This document shows, piece after piece, positions 25,980 through 29,588 of a DNA stretch of 29,588 nt. The translations under genes and the position numbers were made by a program. Position 1 is the first letter of the stretch; every line of letters starts with the position of its first letter. Under the pieces are notes generated by a model, which saw only the letters and a program-made list of their open reading frames with translations, made no database searches and was not told the origin of the DNA. Source of the stretch: a virus; IMG/VR virus record IMGVR_UViG_3300046007_003576, positions 1-29,588 of that record. One strand, given 5' to 3'.

Positions 25980-27826
25980 GTTCAAGAAGAGTAAAAAATG
26001 CGTATGGTATGCCTACCAGTTCGCCTATTGTACGACAGGACTTTGAAACGAAGTTACCCGAGTACAAGGTTGCGAACGGTAAGGATTATGTGATGTACGG
26101 AGAACATAACCGATACCCCGATTATTTGTTGGAAATGTACCAACGTAGCGCAAAGCATAACGCTATTGTAAACGGGAAGGTAAACTATATCACGGGTAAT
26201 GGGTGGACTTACGAAGCCGACAAAGTACCGAGCGAAATGCTTGGTGAGTTGAACCGATTGTTAGAGAACCCAAACCCATACGACGATTTAAACGATATTC
26301 TTTACAAAACCGCACTTGACTTTGAAATTTTTAACGGGTTTGCCTTGGAAATCGTGTGGAATATGAACGGTAAGGTTAGCCAAATCGCACATAAAAACTT
26401 TGGTAACCTACGTCGTAACGTCGATGGAAGCAAGTTTTATTACGCAGATGAGTGGAAGGAGTTTGGAGACCCCGAAGGACTTACGGAGTATATGCCATTC
26501 GACCCCGAAAAACGTTTGGGTAAGCAACTATTCTATTACTGTTCATACGCTCCGAGCGTTAGATACTACCCCATTCCCGAATACTTGGGTGCGCTTGCCT
26601 ACATCGAAACGGATGCACGTATTGCCAATTACCACGTGAACAACTTACGTAACGGTTTCCTTGGTGGATTTCTTTTTAACTTTAATAATGGAGTGCCTTC
26701 GAACGAAGAGCAAAGGGAAATCAAACGCCAATTACAAAAGCAATTAAAAGGCGATGACGGGGAGCGTATCGTGGTGAACTTTAACGATAGTGCGGACACT
26801 GGATTAAAGATTGAGCCATTAAACGCTAACGACCTCGATAAGCAGTTTAACATTCTTAACGAAACCATCCAAACTGAAATCTTTGTTGCTCACCGCGTAA
26901 CCTCCCCGATGTTGTTTGGTGTACGTGTTTCAGGGCAACTTGGTGGACGTTCTGAGTTGGTGGAAGCATACGAACTATTTAAGGCGGTTTATGTAAACGA
27001 CCGAGTTCAAAAGTTGGAAAAGGTATTCAACTACATTTTTTCTTTCAATGGTTTGGGCGTGTTAGAAATCGAACCAACTGAACCGATCACTGAAAGATTA
27101 ACGGAGCAGTCATTGCTTCAAATCATGACCAAAGACGAACTGCGAGAAAAGGCAGGTTTGCCACCTTTGGCCGAAGTAACCGTTACTGAACAACCGCAGT
27201 CATTTACGCACCAAGATTTTCGCAAAGAGAAAGATGAGTTAGCGTTGTTTCAAAAGTTTGGCCGTGACGCTTCCGAGTTTGAGGAAATTACACGCAGACC
27301 TATGCGTTATGGCTTCGAGTTATTGGAGCAAGAATTTGCTTCCGAATATGCCGAACTTGATGCGGACATTTTGAAAATGATTGAGAAAGACCCTGCAATT
27401 ACTTCGGATAAATTAGCGGAAAAGTTGGGAAAGTCAATAGAACTAATTTCAGACCGTATAAGCGCACTTATTGAAGCAAAGGCTATCAATATACGTGGAG
27501 CGTTAAAAGAGCTTGGAGAATCCGCAAAGGACTTTATTAAGCCACGTAATCCCGAAGGTGAACCATTGGTGCAAGTCATGTACAAATACGACGTACTTCC
27601 CGAGTTTGGTCCACAAAAGTTGATCGCAGGAAGCCGTGAATTTTGTGTGAAAATGGTTGACCTCGGAAGGTATTACACTCGTCAAGACATTAACCAAATT
27701 TCGCAAATCATGGGGTACAGTGTTTGGGAGCGTAGAGGTGGTTGGTACACCAGTCCTATTGATGGGCGTTCAAGACCATCGTGCCGTCACACTTGGATGC
27801 AAACCTTAGTAAAACCGAAAGCATGA
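25976..27826 (+). CDS. Portal protein fused to a winged-helix-like and a C-terminal Cys/His domain
   Basis: Residues 1 to about 400 have the portal pattern: YGEHNRYPDYLLEMY (41-55), NAIVNGKVNYITGNGW (62-77), FVAHRVTSPMLFGVR (303-317). This forms the ring through which DNA enters the head. Then come a charged linker, a winged-helix-like segment (ADILKMIEKDPAITSDKLAE, about 463-482, through IELISDRISALIEAKAINIR, 488-507), and a C-terminal domain with SREFCVKM, YYTRQDINQIS and CRHTW (553-606). The last domain resembles ends of Mu-F-like head proteins. At 616 aa the protein is longer than usual, which fits a portal-minor-capsid fusion. Its stop overlaps the next ATG. Confidence 0.82.
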   Translation: MSSRRVKNAYGMPTSSPIVRQDFETKLPEYKVANGKDYVMYGEHNRYPDYLLEMYQRSAKHNAIVNGKVNYITGNGWTYEADKVPSEMLGELNRLLENPNPYDDLNDILYKTALDFEIFNGFALEIVWNMNGKVSQIAHKNFGNLRRNVDGSKFYYADEWKEFGDPEGLTEYMPFDPEKRLGKQLFYYCSYAPSVRYYPIPEYLGALAYIETDARIANYHVNNLRNGFLGGFLFNFNNGVPSNEEQREIKRQLQKQLKGDDGERIVVNFNDSADTGLKIEPLNANDLDKQFNILNETIQTEIFVAHRVTSPMLFGVRVSGQLGGRSELVEAYELFKAVYVNDRVQKLEKVFNYIFSFNGLGVLEIEPTEPITERLTEQSLLQIMTKDELREKAGLPPLAEVTVTEQPQSFTHQDFRKEKDELALFQKFGRDASEFEEITRRPMRYGFELLEQEFASEYAELDADILKMIEKDPAITSDKLAEKLGKSIELISDRISALIEAKAINIRGALKELGESAKDFIKPRNPEGEPLVQVMYKYDVLPEFGPQKLIAGSREFCVKMVDLGRYYTRQDINQISQIMGYSVWERRGGWYTSPIDGRSRPSCRHTWMQTLVKPKA

Positions 27827-28404
27827 GCCAAAAAGCCCTATTCATAACCGAGAAGCAATTAAAAGATGCTTCATTGATTAACGAAAACGTTTCTATGGTT
27901 AAGTTGCGCCCGACGTTGATCATGTGCCAAGAAATGCACATTCAACCGATTTTAGGTAGCGACCTTTACAAAGAAATTGCTAATCAAATCATTGACGACG
28001 ATTTAACACAAGAGAATGAGGACTTACTTATTGACTACATTCAACCATGTTTGCAAATGTTTGTACAAATGGAGTTCCCGATGGCCTTCGGTTTCCAGTT
28101 ACGAAACAAGAACGTGGAGCGTGGTACGGATCAAAACAGTACGCAGGCCTCCATGAGTGAACTTCAAAGGTTAATTGATTACTACAAATCGAAAGCGGAG
28201 TGGTACGCTGAAAGGATTACACGTTATATCTTAACCAATATCACCGACTTTCCTGCGTATCAATCGCCAAGCGGGCAAATCGATACTATTTTACCAAACC
28301 GACGCAATTACACTGCTGGATTGGTGTTGAATAACTACGGTTGTTGTGGTGACTACGCAAGTCGTTACCAAGCTAACTTCAATCGGGATTGTGACTGTTA
28401 TTAA
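27823..28404 (+). CDS. Head-tail connector / neck protein (193 aa)
   Basis: The start is taken as ATG 27823 (MSQKALFITE), which overlaps the portal stop; the GTG at 27781 would run 46 bp into the portal gene. The protein is mostly helical with IYKEIA-like DLYKEIANQIIDD, then SELQRLIDYYKSKAEWYAER. It ends in a Cys-rich tail (NNYGCCGDYASRYQ, RDCDCY). Position straight after the portal and this size fit a connector of the gp6/gp15 type. I do not see a diagnostic motif. The cysteine tail could hold disulphides or metal. Confidence 0.6.
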   Translation: MSQKALFITEKQLKDASLINENVSMVKLRPTLIMCQEMHIQPILGSDLYKEIANQIIDDDLTQENEDLLIDYIQPCLQMFVQMEFPMAFGFQLRNKNVERGTDQNSTQASMSELQRLIDYYKSKAEWYAERITRYILTNITDFPAYQSPSGQIDTILPNRRNYTAGLVLNNYGCCGDYASRYQANFNRDCDCY

Positions 28405-28409
28405 AATCT

Positions 28410-28532
28410 ATGAGTTACCACAAAAAGAACGTCGACAAATTAAGGGTTTACCTATCAAAAGAGAAAGATGCAAAGTTGGAACACGATAAAAAGAAGCTTA
28501 AAGGAGTTCAGCGAAACCCACCCGCTCGTTAA
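28410..28532 (+). CDS. Possible small basic protein (40 aa)
   Basis: An ORF begins 5 bp after the connector stop (MSYHKKNVDKLRVYLSKEKD) and ends in VQRNPPAR. It is highly basic and helical. It overlaps the next gene by 65 bp in another frame, which is a lot, so it is uncertain. If it is not a gene, 28405-28467 is a short untranslated gap. It may serve to couple translation into the gene at 28468. Confidence 0.4.
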   Translation: MSYHKKNVDKLRVYLSKEKDAKLEHDKKKLKGVQRNPPAR

Positions 28533-29283
28533 TTCGTTTGGGACGGGTAACATTCTCGACCCTGATAGCGCACAAATAACCAATTTTGTTACTCCCGAAA
28601 TTGATCGGATTTATTACCCGTTAGTTTTTGCGACGTTGGATTCTTCGAGGTTTGGAAGCAACTCGGTTACGTTTACCGTTGGTTTGGTTTTCATGGATAA
28701 GATTGAGGAAAGCCAAAAGGTAGCTGACCGTCCGACAGGTTCAAATGCTTTGAACTTCCAAACACTCCAACCCGATGAGGTCATGAGCGACATGACCCAA
28801 CTGGCAGGGGATTTCATGATTAAGTACCAACGTACTTTTGGCAATGACTTCGATATTTCGGTGGATGCTAACGTTGATTACTTCGTGGATAGGTTTGGCG
28901 ATAGGGTTGCAGGTTGCAGGGCGGTGCTATCTTTTAACGTTCCACTTGCTTTGTCTATTTGCACCATACCGACTGAAATGAACCCCGATGTTTGTTACTT
29001 TGGAGGCGTGGAAGCTACGAACGAAATCGACCTTTACGAGGGTAGTACGATAGCGGTTGCACCCAATCAACCGATTAACATTACCTTTGACCCGTTAGCG
29101 GTTAGCAATTTGTTTCTTTGGTTTGCAGTTCCTTCAACTTATTCGTTTTCGCATTGGTTTAGAAGTGCATTCGATCAAGGTGCGTTCGATCAGTTGTTTG
29201 AAGTGTACGATACCGAGGATGATTACACAATTTACGTTACAATGTGGCAAACGGAAGCAACCGTTCAAATGACTATACAATGA
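28468..29283 (+). CDS. Tail terminator-like protein with extra C-terminal domain (271 aa)
   Basis: The N-terminal part (SWNTIKRSLKEFSETHPLVN, then YYPLVFATLDSSRFGSNSV and TFTVGLVFMDKIEES) resembles the Bacteroidetes phage tail-terminator or neck family, which caps the tail tube and joins it to the head. After about residue 180 comes a second domain (VCYFGGVEATNEIDLYEGS, LFLWFAVPSTYSFSHWF) of a type I know from fibre-like proteins in these phages. The join is unusual for a terminator. Its stop overlaps the ATG of the fibre gene (ATGA at 29280-29283). Confidence 0.6.
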   Translation: MQSWNTIKRSLKEFSETHPLVNSFGTGNILDPDSAQITNFVTPEIDRIYYPLVFATLDSSRFGSNSVTFTVGLVFMDKIEESQKVADRPTGSNALNFQTLQPDEVMSDMTQLAGDFMIKYQRTFGNDFDISVDANVDYFVDRFGDRVAGCRAVLSFNVPLALSICTIPTEMNPDVCYFGGVEATNEIDLYEGSTIAVAPNQPINITFDPLAVSNLFLWFAVPSTYSFSHWFRSAFDQGAFDQLFEVYDTEDDYTIYVTMWQTEATVQMTIQ

Positions 29284-29588
29284 TTAGATTAAGCGATAAT
29301 TTAGAAATCAACAAACCTGCACCCGTAGACGATCGTTTGGGCGTGTTTGTTTCAACTGCTTCGGCTTTAAGTTCTGTTCCCGAAGATCGACGTTACATTG
29401 GTTTAACGGTTATTGTGGACGATGGAACTGGAGCGACTGAGTATTGGTTCAAAGAAGGTGTGGCGGATGCTGACCTTGAAGCAAAGTCAACAGGTGGCGG
29501 TGGTGGTGTTCCTTACACCGGTGCAACACAAAACGTTGACCTCGGCACGTACAATTTAACTGCCGATCAATTAGCGTTGAACGTAAAC
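29280..29588 (+). CDS. Phage fibre/appendage protein, N-terminal part (3' truncated)
   Basis: The ORF starts on the stop of the gene upstream and is open to the window end (103 codons). The first 65 residues (LEINKPAPVDDRLGVFVSTA, VDDGTGATEYWFKEGVADAD) form a likely virion-binding domain. A Gly-rich hinge and VPYTGATQNVDLGTYNLTAD follow, a motif that repeats in Bacteroidetes phage fibres. It probably continues into the protein whose C-terminal part is at 3-878, but the ends do not join in frame, so sequence is missing. Confidence 0.75.
   Translation, partial: MIRLSDNLEINKPAPVDDRLGVFVSTASALSSVPEDRRYIGLTVIVDDGTGATEYWFKEGVADADLEAKSTGGGGGVPYTGATQNVDLGTYNLTADQLALNVN

Noticed and set aside
1-29588. 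tRNA genes, CRISPR arrays, integrase, repressor, insertion sequences
   Set aside because: I looked for these on both strands while reading and found no cloverleaf, regularly spaced repeats, tyrosine or serine recombinase motifs, or transposase.

Overview
The window is almost wall-to-wall genes, all on the + strand, and reads as most of one tailed dsDNA phage genome (siphovirus type, long non-contractile tail). The host is most likely a member of the Bacteroidetes, probably a flavobacterium-like bacterium. Promoter-like sites have the Bacteroidetes form (TTG/TTTG, about 19 bp, TAnnTTTG). Start codons are not preceded by Shine-Dalgarno sequences. Many proteins look like families I know from Bacteroidetes phages. 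No integrase, repressor, tRNA, CRISPR array, insertion sequence or minus-strand gene was found. A fibre-like gene is cut at both window ends, and the two halves are out of frame if joined directly, so a piece is missing or this is not a simple circle.

Layout. 1-1527: end of a fibre/appendage protein, a 42-aa ORF and two small membrane proteins (holin candidates). 1528-1708: non-coding, with two promoters, a terminator and a possible short RNA. 1709-5440: an early-type operon set with a 46-aa membrane protein, an M15 peptidase endolysin, an ERF single-strand annealing protein, several small helical proteins and a lipoprotein. 5441-5605: a promoter and a structured RNA leader made of two hairpins with fully complementary 7-nt loops. 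5606-7140: replication initiator, with repeats that may be the origin, and an unknown partner. 7141-10444: promoter, small ORFs, a DUF1064-type nuclease, a metallophosphoesterase and a small protein with an SSB-like C-terminal tail. 10450-12606: a sigma-like factor preceded by a special motif, then small proteins. 12603-14148: a ParB-like protein and a C5 cytosine methyltransferase in an AT-richer patch.

14155-29588 is the virion module: small and large terminase, tail assembly chaperone with a programmed -1 frameshift, HK97-gp10-like protein, two large tail proteins, tape measure, XkdF-like protease, scaffold-like protein, major capsid, tail tube, a small structural protein, portal fusion, connector, tail-terminator-like protein and fibre start. 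The order is unusual: the tail chaperone and tape measure lie before the capsid genes, and the portal lies after the tail tube.

Regulation can be read in part. Three promoters that share TTGCACAATTAA head the early operons. A different motif, CCCATTnnATAAGTATG, occurs four times: at the start of the sigma-like gene and at three structural genes. This suggests that the phage sigma factor drives itself and the late genes. Strong terminators follow the capsid and tail tube genes. The kissing-hairpin leader directly in front of the replication initiator is the most striking candidate for an undescribed regulatory element.
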